From Amanita rubescens (Eukaryota; Basidiomycota; Agaricomycetes; Agaricales; Amanitaceae): 64,000 nt of DNA. The notes beneath the pieces were generated by a model, which had not been told where the DNA came from, ran no database searches, and saw nothing but the letters and a program-made list of their open reading frames with translations. Made by a program: the position numbers and the translations under genes. Where the stretch lies: assembly GCA_015039365.1 (NCBI GenBank), contig WION01000112.1:1-64000 (forward strand), given 5' to 3'. Below, one piece after another: positions 36,531 through 47,275 of this stretch (its first letter is position 1; each line of letters begins with the position of its first letter).

Positions 36531-39500
36531 CTAATTCGTCTCTCGCCACACAAGGCCTAGCGTTTGCGCAATGAATCCGAGTCTATCTAAAGCATCTTTC
36601 AGGCTGACCATTCGCACGTCAGAAACATAGCAACCGCAGACAAAGAATTATGGTTACACACCGCTTGCCTGTTGATTGGTAGTTACCATGTCCTCCCTTT
36701 TCGCCGATGCGAAGAAGTAACGGATTCGGATTGTCGGGTGCAGCATGCTGAAGCTCAGCAATGAATTTATAAGAATGCATTGGGACGACACGTTCATCAT
36801 CTAGAAATACCAAAAACATCAGGAAAAGACAACTGGAGTTCAAGGGAACCACCAACCCCTTGTGGTCATAATCATAACGGCCGGGAGAACTCGGCCCCGG
36901 GGCACATTGTGGAGAGGAGACACTGGATACATGAAGTCAAAGTCACCGGGAACATTCGGATCTCCGTATTCGCTCTTCCAGGCCGCCCCTGAAAAATTAT
37001 CAGATGTTTGCCGAGGACTGTAACAATGAAAGACCTACCGAACGTGAAGTTGCAGAACTGATGGTGGTGTATCAGAACAAACGTGATTGGAACGATTCAT
37101 GAGCACTGGCATACTTTGAGAAAGTCAAAAAGACCACCCTCGGCGACGGCTGCTCCGAATAGTCCTTCAGGTGCTCGATTTATACTGCCGCCGACAAGCG
37201 TTCCTGTCTCGGTGCGTAAAGATATGGATGAATAATGAATGCTACGGAAACTTACCGCCATTGGATAAGCCACTGATAGCAATTTTGCCTTTAGCTGCGT
37301 ATCTGTTCTTGACGAGATACTCTCTTCGAAAGTTAACGTTTCAGCTATTTCCGACACAAAAATCGGCAAACAGACATACGTTGCACTGACAAAGTCATCA
37401 AATCCATTTGACTGCAGAAACACGTTACTTCGTGGACACCGCGAAAAAGATGATGTACTTGCCTTATTCTCCCTAGATGCAGCTCTGTGCCACTCCTTAC
37501 CAAACTCGCCCCCACCTCTGATGTTGGCGACGGCGAAAATTGCGCCGTATACTTGCAAAAAAGCGAGAATGGTAGGACTAAAGAACGGATCCATCGACAT
37601 CCCAAACCCGCCGTAGCCTGCATGGATCAAAATAGTTCCATAGATTCCAAATTCAGTGTCAAATCGTGGACTCGAAGGAATAGAGGATACTTACCAAATT
37701 GGATCGCAGGCGCTGATCCGTCAAATTTTGTAGATTTGTGGCGAACAATAAACATGGGAATCTTCGTGCTGTCTTTGCTCTCGTACCAGACCTGCTGGGA
37801 CTCGAAGTCATCGGGGTTCAGTTTGTTGACTTTTGTCGTCCTGAGAATGCTCCATCGATGACCCTCCGCAGCCGCAAAGTCATAGTGTGCAATGGTGCCA
37901 GGCGTATTGAATCCGGACATAATGATGAAGAAATGAGATTGGGCCTCTCTATTGACGATCGATGCTGTGCCAACAAAGTCCGGCGCGAGGCAAGCTAGTT
38001 GTGTGCCTTCCTCTGAGTAAAGGTAAATCTTGTCTTTTACCTACACCATTGAGCCCTAGGTTAGAAATAGTAAATAATAGAGGGAGGAATGTATAATAAT
38101 ACATTTTGCTTGTAAATCGCAACGAAGTACGTCTTGTTGACGCCGCTGATTTCGGTAAGCTTCGCTTCCTTATGTTCTGGAATGAAATCGCGAATGTTTT
38201 GTTCCTGCCTCGAAAGGTCAACTGTCACGACTTTGCATTTGGGTGCATGTTCGTCCGTCCGGATGTACAGTAGGGATCCATGGTTTGCGACTCTTGGAAT
38301 CGTGTAACAGCAGCGACAAGGGAAATAAAATATTAACCTTACATCTTGTATTCTGCGGAAAACTCGTTGATGATTTTCCGCCATTGCAATCCGGATCTGA
38401 TTTGGTTCATGTCAATCTCTGCAACCCACAAATAGTTTTTCTGGGCAATATCAGTCATTGTGAACGACAGATGATATACACATGTACCTTCGCTGTATCC
38501 TTGAAGACCTGTAGAAATAAGTATTTCCCGTCATCGGAAACATCTATTCCGAAAAACCATTCGGGATGCTCCTTGTCATGAAGAATAAGGATATCATCCG
38601 CTTATCCACTGGATAAGTGCAGGAGAGGCTAAACAAAAGACGACATCGTACATTGGGATGTTCTTAAGAAATGGTAGTACACCGCAGCATCCCGGTCAGT
38701 GGATCCATGGATCCTATTCATGACGTCATCGTCGACCACAGGATAACGCTACAAAATCTTCATTCATCTCAAATTCAATGAACAAGGGAATATCTTACAG
38801 AATAGAAAAAGCCCTCAGCGCCGTTCGTCCATGATATCGTAGAAAACTTGACGTATTTGATCTCATCTGGTAATCGATCATCACCTGCCCCAGAATCTAT
38901 AGCTGCTTGCGACAGTGGAGAAGCCGTAGAGCGAACGAAAATAGTTGAATAATCGTTGCCCTGTGTAGTGAATTAATCAAGGACGGGGAAGGGAACTGAA
39001 AACATCACACACGGATAATGTTATCCTGTACGCAAAATACGTTCCGCAACGAGAGAATCTGCAAGTGGGCATCGAGGCAGTACCATTGGGGGCCATTAAA
39101 TTAGGCTTTCTAATGGGTCAGACGGGCTGCTTGAAGTGTGTGAGAGCGCACCAACATCGAAGAACACCTCGCCGATATCAGTGTCATCCTTTGAGAAGTC
39201 GGGTAGCGCAGTTTCCTTTGAACGATAGAGAACTGAAAAACAAAGTTGCTCATATTAAATCAGCTTAGTTTATTCAGCTCAGTGTACTCACCCGGTTGGC
39301 CTTGTAGCCCGCTATTATAGAACCAGTACCAGTGTCCATCGCCGAGCAGGGTTGGGGCAGAAAACTTGGATTTATCCTATGTCAGGCGTTGGCGCACCAC
39401 GGGAAAGGTAGTAATCACCCTGGGATAGTCCGTACAGGTACGGAAGAGGTCCTCGAGTTTTTGTCGGTCTGGGTTTTGATCAAGGTAGGACCGTGCAAAC

Positions 39501-39733
39501 AGCTCCTGGGCGGTAATCCACTGGTTCACTTCATCCGTGTTCTTTTCCAACCACTGGTATGGGTCGGGCACCAATATTTCACCGTTCCCCGCGCTCTTGT
39601 AGACGTCAATGTGATCGGAGCGAGGGGTAGGGGGGTAGTTCAAATTGGCAGGAGTCCAGGGGGGACGGGGCGACATTGTGAGATTTCCATTCACGGCGTT
39701 GAAAATGAATGGATGGGCTGGCGCTCTAGCCAT
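36531..39733 (-). CDS. Prolyl oligopeptidase (serine peptidase family S9A)
   Basis: Eighteen exons, from 39733-39419 to 36603-36531, join without a break to 760 aa. A second in-frame ATG at 39676 (MSPRPPWTP) would give 741 aa, closer to the usual ~730. The seven-bladed propeller occupies the middle and the alpha/beta-hydrolase domain both ends. Motifs: [41 protein letters not shown], the nucleophile GLSNGG (Ser near residue 607), DDERVVP with the catalytic Asp, and GGHG with the catalytic His. It should cut short peptides after proline. Mushroom paralogues include the macrocyclases of ribosomal cyclic peptides, but sequence alone cannot tell those from housekeeping enzymes. One intron is GC-AG (donor GC at 37462-37461) and one exon is 19 nt. 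It is the only gene of the locus without a second copy here. Confidence 0.93.
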
Positions 39734-40000
39734 ACTAATATTACTCGAGTTAGTACACACCTTACTCCATATGTGAAGCTACTTAAGAGCCAAACACAAA
39801 TGATAATGCATATTAATGCATCATCACCCATCACGTGGGAATGGCGGCGAACTTGTGAGAGTGATTCGGGAATGGTGTGAGCCTAGTGATATATCGGGCT
39901 GTGACGCACACACACGTCTTGCACTTCAAGTTGATGTGATGATGCATGCAGCAGGAAATATTATATAATGCATTACAGTCATGACGTCTGTAATTAGCTT
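39734..40000. other. Promoter side of the oligopeptidase; no gene
   Basis: AT-rich sequence with repeated TGATGATGCAT/ATAATGCAT words near 39800-39975. It separates the oligopeptidase start from the duplicated block C. No coding exon is visible. Confidence 0.4.
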
Positions 40001-40008
40001 TTTATTGT

Positions 40009-40724
40009 TTTCTTTTCACCCAGACTTCAGTCTTTACTGTAAAACAATACGTCGCCTTTCCTGCATACACTGTATCAAGTTGAATACTAGCAATTTCATT
40101 CTTTGAGAAGTCATCGGGCCCGAGGTTACCGCTGATTAGAGCAGTTTCGCCATAATTCGGTGCAGGCATTATCTAGACGACACACGAGAAAACATGTGTC
40201 TTCAACTCCGATTCCGTCCTTTAACACAGAACCGCGAGACATTCAACTTACATGCTGAAGTTATCAACCGAATGTCGACTGAAAAACACATTGTACATTC
40301 ACGTGGGTTTTATAGCATATTTGATACAAGTCGGTCAAAATCAAAGGAAAGTAAAGGCATTTTCTGGTGTGCAGAATGAGGTCCACTCGTCAATATCATG
40401 GTTTTCACATGGAGAAGGAACTATCAGCCTCACCACTGATACAGACTCATCGGTCCAGAGTCCGACACGAGCGACAATGCATGTCTGTCTGCACCCACCA
40501 CTGTTTTTGTCAGTTCATAATTCACTGCGTGGTCACTCGTAACAGTACCTCGGGTCATGGTGGGTCGACATGACGCGCAATTTAGGAGAGCCTAGCATTA
40601 TGAAGTCGCACGTAAGCACCTCGCTCAGAAGTCGAAGGAGACAAAAGACCACATACTTGGTGTTAGTGGTCATGATTTCGTCCTCGGTACCACTGTAAGT
40701 TGATGAAGCTACGCCGGGGTACAT
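40009..40724 (-). pseudogene. Duplicated unrecognised gene, right copy, truncated
   Basis: Minus-strand counterpart of 27558-28320. The ATG-led exon (40724 downwards) is identical to the left copy over 63 codons of readable frame. The middle stretch keeps VARVGLWTDESV with a few changes. The 3' part (NEIASIQLDTVYAGKATYC) ends early at a TAA near 40009, replacing the left continuation. Loss of the 3' portion suggests the duplication broke inside this unit. Confidence 0.4.
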
Positions 40725-40754
40725 TTCGATGAAAAAGTTGGTTATTCTGAGGTT

Positions 40755-41850
40755 GTGATTTCAAGGGTGATAAACGATGAGGGTTGCAGTGCGTGTCGGG
40801 TGGTCGCCCCTTTTATGAGTAGTAGTCGGCAAGTTGCGGCGGATTCGGAGGAAACCTTGAAGATTTTTCAACCAGAGTCAACCAGTATGGTAGTAAATGA
40901 GATGTCAGGGATTGTGGAGCATAACGTCAAAAGACAATCTGACGTTGAGTCGATTCGAAACATAGTAGAATCTTCGATGGATCCTGCATGCGAACATTTT
41001 GCCCTTTCGGCTCAGAAGCTATCAAGAACTTGGAATCGGTGCATATTAAACAAAATATACTCCTGATATGATCTTCTCAGCTGAGAGGGGCACATGTCCA
41101 CAGTGGGACGCCGTCCCTTTCCAATGGATGATTCTCTTCCAAGTCGGGAGAGTTAGAAGGTCGCCGTGTGCATGCCGCCATTTCATCCGCGTTCGCGTCG
41201 GACTGTACTTATATCTCCTTGCAATTGACAGTCATCAACAGGTGGCAGAGACGACAGCTCGAAGTGCTGAACTTGAGCTTACCTTCCATGGCTCTGCACA
41301 ACCGATATGGAGGGCTGTTCATACTGTATGGGTTCATCTGTCCGAACCCTTCAACGCCACTTTCTCATCCCCTAGACTCAGCTTCTTGACAGCTCATCAT
41401 GCCAGCTACAGCCTTGCGAAATTGTTCTCATCAGAATACAATGAAGTGGAGTCCGCGTCGCAAGTGGGCAATTCTCGAAGCACCATTGCGTCATCTTCTT
41501 ATCGCGTCCATCATGTCAGCCACAGCCTTGCGAAATTGTTCTCACCAGAATGCAATGAAACTAATCGCATCCATCTTATATCTTTATCTGGCAGACTTGA
41601 AAGTGGATTCGGGATTCCGCGAAATTTGTACAATCGGAGTGACCCAATTATATCGATTGGAATGGCTGTCCATGACAGAAGCTTCGTGTCATTCAATCAA
41701 GAATCAAGACCCTGTTATTTTGCCGTTTATGGCAGCAGATTCCAGAACCTGCCAGATACATTACCAGTGAACGAACCTTCTGTTATCCAAGATCAGACCC
41801 ACGATAGGGGCTTTTATCTTGATGTGAGGGGGGAAAGTCAACGAGGCATA
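40755..41850 (+). repeat. Block B, right copy
   Basis: Inverse copy of 26385-27527. The two adjoining frames on + are 40755-41066 and 41068-41895, and the second runs on into P450 copy 2's first codons, which shows it is not a real gene. The internal GTCAGC(T/C)ACAGCCTTGCG tandem repeat is present near 41400 and 41515. From about 41560 it differs from the left by indels, with a last shared stretch (AGGGGCTTTTATCTTGATGTGAGG) ending near 41850. Confidence 0.6.
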
Positions 41851-41887
41851 TGTAATTCTCCGCGCGACGACAAGTCCATCGGCCAGA

Positions 41888-44226
41888 ATGCCTGATATCA
41901 CTTCTACAATTCTAGGCAGCCTTCCCATCGATCTCTCCCAGTACACTCTCAACAAATCAATCACCCTCGCTACGACGTTCGCGCTCCTGGTCGCCCTGAG
42001 CCTGTATCGTGTTCGCCGCAACCGACGACGCACGCCCAAGCTTGTGGGTCCGCCGAGCAAGGGCCTCCTGTTCGGTGTCATGCTGGACATCTTCGCCGCA
42101 CCTGATCTCGGTGCCCTGTACGCGGACTGGGAAAGGAAGTATGGACCAGTATACGAAATACCGTCCAGCCTGGGCTCGAAGGTGCTCGTGCTGGGAGATC
42201 CGAAGGGAATCGCTCACCTTTGCGCAAACGACACAACAACGTATCAGCAACTCCGCTTTGCCAAGGTTTTCGAACAGCGTTTTGTGCGTTTTATTTCCCC
42301 CGTCCGATCACTCGTACTCTCTGTACTCACAGGCTCGTCTTACTAGTTCGGCAATATACTGACGGTCCAAGAAGGAGAAACTCACAGGAGGTGTGTGTTC
42401 TCTTCTGTGGGGTGCCGTCTCTTAGTTGGTTCCGTGGATAGACAGCGTAGGGCTCTATCTTCTGGTTTCTCAGTATCTGCGATCCGAAACCTTGTTCCTG
42501 TATTCCTGGACTCTGCGGGCAATGTATGAATTATCTGACCGATTCCAGCGCAACTAACCAAGTCCTCCTTGCCAGCTAACGTCAGAGTGGAACACTCTCT
42601 TAGAATCCGAATCTCGAGAGGGAATAACTACGGACGTACAGAAGTGGTAAGATGTTGTGATGAATCTTTTCTTCACATTGTCATTTAGTCTCATTATAGG
42701 ATGAACTACGTCTCGTACGCAATTCCACCTCTTCCCGACGTTTCTTTCATCCTAATCAAACATTCTACAGACTTGACAGTATCGGGAAAGGCGGCTTCTC
42801 GCACGACTTCCAATCGCTGGCTGGTAATCACTCTCCGGTCATGGAAGCTTTCGATGCCTTTGGTTCCCTTAAACCAACGCCTTGGGCAATGATACCCATC
42901 CTCATGGCCCCTCTCTTCCCACGGCTCTCCTCGTACATTCCCACAGAACAAGTCAAGTTGGCGAAGGCGCTCTCCGACGGTGTGAGGGAAATTGCTGTGA
43001 AGCTCTTGGCAAAGGATGCAGGGGACCAACCAAGCGTGATGGATAAATCTATCCTTGGAGCTTTGAGTGAGTTGCCCTCGACCATCAATTTGGACTGATA
43101 TTGATCTTTCTTGACAGTCAAATCAGAGACAGCAAGCTCTAGTGCGCAGATGTCCATCGAAGAAATCCATGCTCAAGTACGTGGGTTTTTCGATTTCGGC
43201 GTTACTGAGATCGTTATCTTAAATTCTGGCTTATAGGTGGTGCGTAGGCTCTTCAGTGATCCTTTCCAAAAACTCACTTGAAGTTATAGCAAATGCTCAT
43301 GATTGCTGGATACGAAACCACGTCGGGTACGTATCCGTTCTACTTTGTAATGGCAGTGGCTTATCTCAAGCTCCATATATAACTTTAGTTACGCTTACGG
43401 TGTGTCATGCAGTCCCCCCTAGGTATTCCCTCGTATGCTCATAATCTGTCGGGATTGTAGTGGGCCCTCATAGAGCTCGCCCGTAATCCAGAGATACAGA
43501 ACACCCTACGTGCCGAGTTAGAGGAACATATTCCAGCCGACGAGGTGACCTACGAGAAGCTCATGAATGGCTTGCGATACCTGGATGCATTTCTCTCCGA
43601 GATTCTAAGGCTGCACCCAGCCGGACCAGAAACGATCCGTGAGGCACGTTCTTCTACTCCCGTATCCGATGATTTTGCCGTCCAATGACAAATTCCACTC
43701 TGGGTCAGGTGGAGCAAGATGATACCATCCCACTCGGCCAGCCTATCGTTACGGCATCTGGAACTGTCATCGACAATCTCCCTGTGGAAAGGGGATTGAT
43801 CATCCGCATCCCCATCATTGGGGTCAACAGGTCCGAAGCACTGTGGGGCCCAGACGCTGCGACATTTGATCCTACGCGATGGCTCGAGGAGAAGGCTGGT
43901 GATTTCAACAACAAGAGGAAGGAAGAAATCCAAGGATATAGACACTTGCTTACGTTCAACCATGGCCCGAGGCTGTGTCTCGGAAGGATGTTTGCGATAA
44001 CGGAAGTTAAGGTGCGTCCCTCCTTTTATGAGGTGATTAGAGAAGGGTTTTGAACACGATTCTATTGTAGGCGGTGCTTTCAGTCATTGTTCGCAAGTTC
44101 GCGTTCGAGTTTCCGGGTGGGCCAGAGACGAAGCTTGGCAGCCATCAGTCGATCAATCTGAGGCCCAAGGTGGTGGGTGAGGAGGGGCCGAGGGTTCCAT
44201 TAATTGTTCGCAAGGTTTTTGGTTGA
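41888..44226 (+). CDS. Cytochrome P450, copy 2
   Basis: Exons parallel copy 1: 41888-42283, 42347-42390, 42442-42523, 42576-42646, 42700-42714, 42771-43066, 43118-43176, 43290-43326, 43389-43399, 43461-43643, 43709-44011 and 44071-44226 (550 aa). I-helix AGYETTS, the VTLT micro-exon, ExxR (EILR), FDPTRW and the haem loop FNHGPRLCLGR are all kept. The donor after exon 10 is GC (GAG|GCACGT at 43644) where copy 1 has GT. Splicing there would be GC-AG, or the exon is mis-spliced. It lies in direct, not inverted, orientation to copy 1, although its flanks belong to the inverted arm. By eye the copies differ at roughly one residue in ten. Confidence 0.87.
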
Positions 44227-44600
44227 TTGAGGTTGCGTCAGCCCCCGCCTGTGCACTCCCCGCCCATTTTTGTGCCACACATGCGAGGGCGCCGTTTTCG
44301 TGTCAATCAGGAAAACGCCAGGGTCACTTTCAGGACTTTGAGCGCTTTCAAAGGTCGGAAAGGGCTGAAAGCCGTGTCACTTTTGAAAGTACCTTGGGGA
44401 CTTTTAAAAATCAATCGGGTGCTCATGGAAGGTCTCACTCCACTCAAATCACTCCAGTTCCAATTGCTACAAATTCACTTTGTTCGCGAGTCAGTAATAT
44501 ATACGATAGCGACAATAACTCAAGAGAGAATACGAGCGACAGTGTCACGAAGTTACAAGCGATTTACACCCGTCCCCCGTCTGCGAGCGAAGGTGATGAG
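44227..44600. other. Unassigned sequence between P450 copy 2 and the metallothionein pseudogene
   Basis: Open frames on + (to 44783) run into the antisense of the metallothionein pseudogene and show no domain. Similarity to the left arm begins only near 44575. Confidence 0.35.
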
Positions 44601-44692
44601 AAACAAGAAGTTATATATCTTCAGACGACGGTGATCATTTACATAAGTCTCTCCTTCCCCGAACCGCTGATTCATGACTTGGACGCTAAAAT

Positions 44693-44993
44693 TCAACAGG
44701 CGCTCGGCTTATTGCTCGTCATGCACCCGCAACTGTCACTCGATCCACGGCATGAGCACTTGAGAAACAGAGATCAGCCCTGAGAGTATTAGCTAAAAAT
44801 CAAAAGCAGACGCGCGTTGTATGCGCGTTGTTGACGCAGTCAGAACAATTGCACTTCGCCTAAGAGCAGGCACATCCTGCCAGACGGGCCACAAGCACTA
44901 TATTGGTCTGGGTTAATCATAGTATTCACCAGAGTTCCGCTTCGCAAACTCACCTACAGTTAGCTTGACAGGTATACTCTCCGGGTATGATGG
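44693..44993 (-). pseudogene. Metallothionein pseudogene
   Basis: Inverted copy of 25378-25685. The two start ATGs read ATC ATA (plus strand TATGAT at 44986-44991), a Cys codon in exon 1 is TAT, and a 2-bp loss in exon 2 (GGCAGGATG where the intact gene has GGCACTGGATG) shifts the frame. The last Cys pair reads PSAC instead of PCTC. The splice sites are still recognisable. Start loss, frameshift and Cys loss together show it cannot make the chelating peptide. Confidence 0.88.
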
Positions 44994-45224
44994 TGAAAGA
45001 CACAGGCGATGGTAGAGATACAATTATCCGGTGAATATATACCGTGAATCGATGACGCTCCTAAAAGTTGGAGCTTCTGAGACCCGTCTCATAGCAAATT
45101 GTCGATGGCACAGTAAGTCGGTTGGGTGGTTTTATGTAGTCGAAGGAAGACCTCGGTCTTCTTATTCCGAGGCCTGAAAGGACTCGGTATCTTGCTGGTG
45201 CGGCTTTAACCGACCAATTGGCCG

Positions 45225-45320
45225 GCGAGACCCGAGACACACTAGTGCGCACGGCATTTTCCGGCATTTTCCGGCACAAACGTCCCCGGACAGACGCGAG
45301 ACATAACACAGGTCGTGCGG
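45225..45320. repeat. Flanking repeat, copy 1 (GGCATTTTCC ... CAGACGCGAGACAT)
   Basis: It contains GCACGGCATTTTCCGGCATTTTCCGGC (with an internal 12-bp duplication) and CCCGGACAGACGCGAGACAT. A related direct copy occurs at 47190-47275. Together they bracket the RRM gene fragment. The surrounding sequence is rich in CGAGAC words. Confidence 0.55.
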
Positions 45321-45364
45321 CGAGACGCAACACTACGCCTCTTGGATGAGACCTAAGTGCTAGG

Positions 45365-45664
45365 TCACGCCTCTTTACCAACACCCTCTTAACTTCCCAT
45401 TTAACAAAAGATCAAGACGATACCGAGTATGTAGAGTCTGTCTCGAACTTTCGTGATGTTGATGATGACGATTCCTATCAATACAGATATTTCCACTCTG
45501 ACGAAGAAGACAAAGATGTCAACATTCCCGGTGATAAAGAAGACGCGACCGATATGGATTATTCCGTCAGTTGCTGTGTCCTCTGCCTCCCCAAATCTGT
45601 TCGTCTTCTCTCAGCTCTGTCACTCTCTTCTGCTCTCTCGTGTCGACATAACACCTACACAAGG
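45365..45664 (+). pseudogene. Acidic open exon-like frame
   Basis: A frame is open for about 100 codons and ends at a donor (AAG|GTATGT at 45663). It encodes an Asp/Glu-rich segment (DVDDDDSYQYRYFHSDEED) followed by a Cys-containing stretch (VSCCVLCLP). It could be a 5' exon of the RRM gene or part of the captured DNA. No ATG is placed and the family is unrecognised. Confidence 0.3.
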
Positions 45665-45941
45665 TATGTGTTCCCAATCTAAACCGTTCAATTGTGCTGA
45701 CCAGCTATGTTTCATGACTATCCTGCCTCAACTTTCGTACTCACCGCACGAAACCCCTCTTCCCTACCACCGACTATCCGTCCTAGCCTTTACCCGCCCT
45801 AGCCGACGCCGCTATTACCCTTAATTCTATTGCTATCGCTATCGTATACGTGTCCTTGTACGCAATATCGCCTGTCCGCGTTACCAAGCCTCCGCTTCGG
45901 CCTCTTGCATCATCTAGCATTTGATTAATCGCTTCTTTAAT

Positions 45942-47063
45942 ATGGCCAACAACCAGCTGTCTAATTCTACCACTGTATCGGGCTCCCGGCCTTGTTCTAC
46001 AGCCTCGCACTCAAGCAAAGTTGTCGCTCCTCTATCTTTATCTTGTCATGCTTCTCAGACGGCCCTTGTGTTCCAATCAAACGCAGCTTTCACTCGTGCT
46101 CTAGTTCGACCGACGCCTCCCACTGTGGTCCGTGAGAAGGACCCGTCATCACTCGCTACTCCTGCGCGTCTCCCAGAACTTTCTCCTCTATGTATACCGG
46201 CGGTTCCAACCGCTTTGTCTTTGCCTGCAGACACGCCTAGTACCACTGCAGTCGCGAGTCCAAAGAGCGACTCGTCTCACATTAGCAAGGAACCCTCTTC
46301 TGGATCTCAAGAGGACGGAGAGTTGGAGGACTCGAAGTCCTCCGACGTCGAGATCTTTTTGTCTTCGCTTGGTCTTGAAAACGCTGTGCCCAGTGCGCAT
46401 ACATCGACAGGTTTGTTTATATTCAACGCTATATCGACACTTCCTTAACCCTTATGAACAGCGCCCGACTCTGAACATGTTCCTGAGGACGTTCATGTCC
46501 CCCCTACCGTTACACAAGAGCAAAAGACGGCTAATGTATCGGATGGCGTCCTTTTGCCTCAATTGCCGCCAGCTCCCTTGCAGCAAACCATCCCTCTCCT
46601 GGACGTCACCTCTGACAGCGAAGCGCCAGGTCCCCCTACTAAGCCAACTCCTTCGCAGCCTGTCGTAGTCCCCAAGGAGACGACCCAACATTCTCATATA
46701 GCAGAGGAAAGCGTTGCCGAGCGGTTAGCGCCTTCCAACTCCCGAGATATTTATCTCAACGACTGTATCAATTTCGATAGCTCTCATAAGACACCTAACG
46801 TTTATATCAATGGCCTACCTCCTCATTTTCCTGAAGAGCAACTATATGCGCTCGCTGCGCCTTTTGGGGCCATTCGCAGTGTCCGGACATTTACTCGATA
46901 CGTCAAGGAGAGCGAGAGCGGCTACGGTTTTGTATTGTACGTGTCTTTACGTTTCGAGGTTCCGTTTTTAAACGCGGATTTTAGATTTGAAACTGTCGAG
47001 GCCGCAGAAAAATGTATAATGTCTTTGCGCAGATATAGGAACCTTCATCCAACGTTCTCAAAG
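45942..47063 (+). pseudogene. Truncated RNA-binding (RRM) protein gene
   Basis: Three exons (45942-46410, 46462-46936, 46985-47063) join in frame for 341 codons. After a Ser/Pro-rich disordered region comes one RRM: RNP2 VYINGLP, then FGAIRSVRTFTR, RNP1 SGYGFVLFE, and CIMSLRRYRNLHPTFSK. This RRM type occurs in long agaricomycete RNA-binding proteins that continue with more RRMs. Here the homology ends at the donor at 47064. The downstream sequence only offers a short tail before a stop near 47154, inside a repeat-rich region. It is probably a 5' gene fragment captured or cut by a rearrangement. Confidence 0.65.
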
Positions 47064-47189
47064 GTTAGTGGGCATTACCGTTAGGCGAGACATTCAAGCA
47101 GCACACGATATATACTGGCAACGTTTTCCAGCCCTATGTGACATCCATCTCCTAACGCCAGGCATGCTAACAAGGTCCTGGATTTACAC

Positions 47190-47275
47190 CGGGAAAACGC
47201 GAGACAGTGCGGACGGCATTTTCCAGCGAAGAACATCCCGGCCAGACGCGAGACATACGCACGCCGCGAATGATT
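47190..47275. repeat. Flanking repeat, copy 2
   Basis: GCGAGACAGTGCGGACGGCATTTTCC followed by CATCCCGGCCAGACGCGAGACATACGCACGCCGCG. It is similar to 45225-45320 in the same orientation at about 70 per cent by eye. Confidence 0.55.

Larger units (their letters stand above)
34400..45093 (-). repeat. Right arm of the inverted segmental duplication
   Basis: In inverse order it carries the MFS, the unrecognised blocks and metallothionein seen at 25275-30450. The prolyl oligopeptidase (36531-39733) and P450 copy 2 (41888-44226) interrupt the match. The boundary at 45093 is sharp: CTATGAGACGGGTCTCAG is shared with 25275, and the flanks then differ. Confidence 0.9.

Noticed and set aside
40755..41895. 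Long plus-strand open frames of 103 and 275 codons as real genes
   Set aside because: The larger one runs through block B's tandem repeat and into the first codons of P450 copy 2, differs by indels from its twin, and has no domain. The openness is probably chance.
36279..45093. Short cyclic-peptide precursor gene beside the oligopeptidase
   Set aside because: Reading both strands for a short Met-led peptide with a conserved leader and a Pro-flanked core gave no convincing candidate.
46700..46790. tRNA-like D-arm string GTTGCCGAGCGGTTAGCGCC
   Set aside because: No T-loop, acceptor stem or anticodon arm can be built around it, and it lies inside the open RRM-protein exon.
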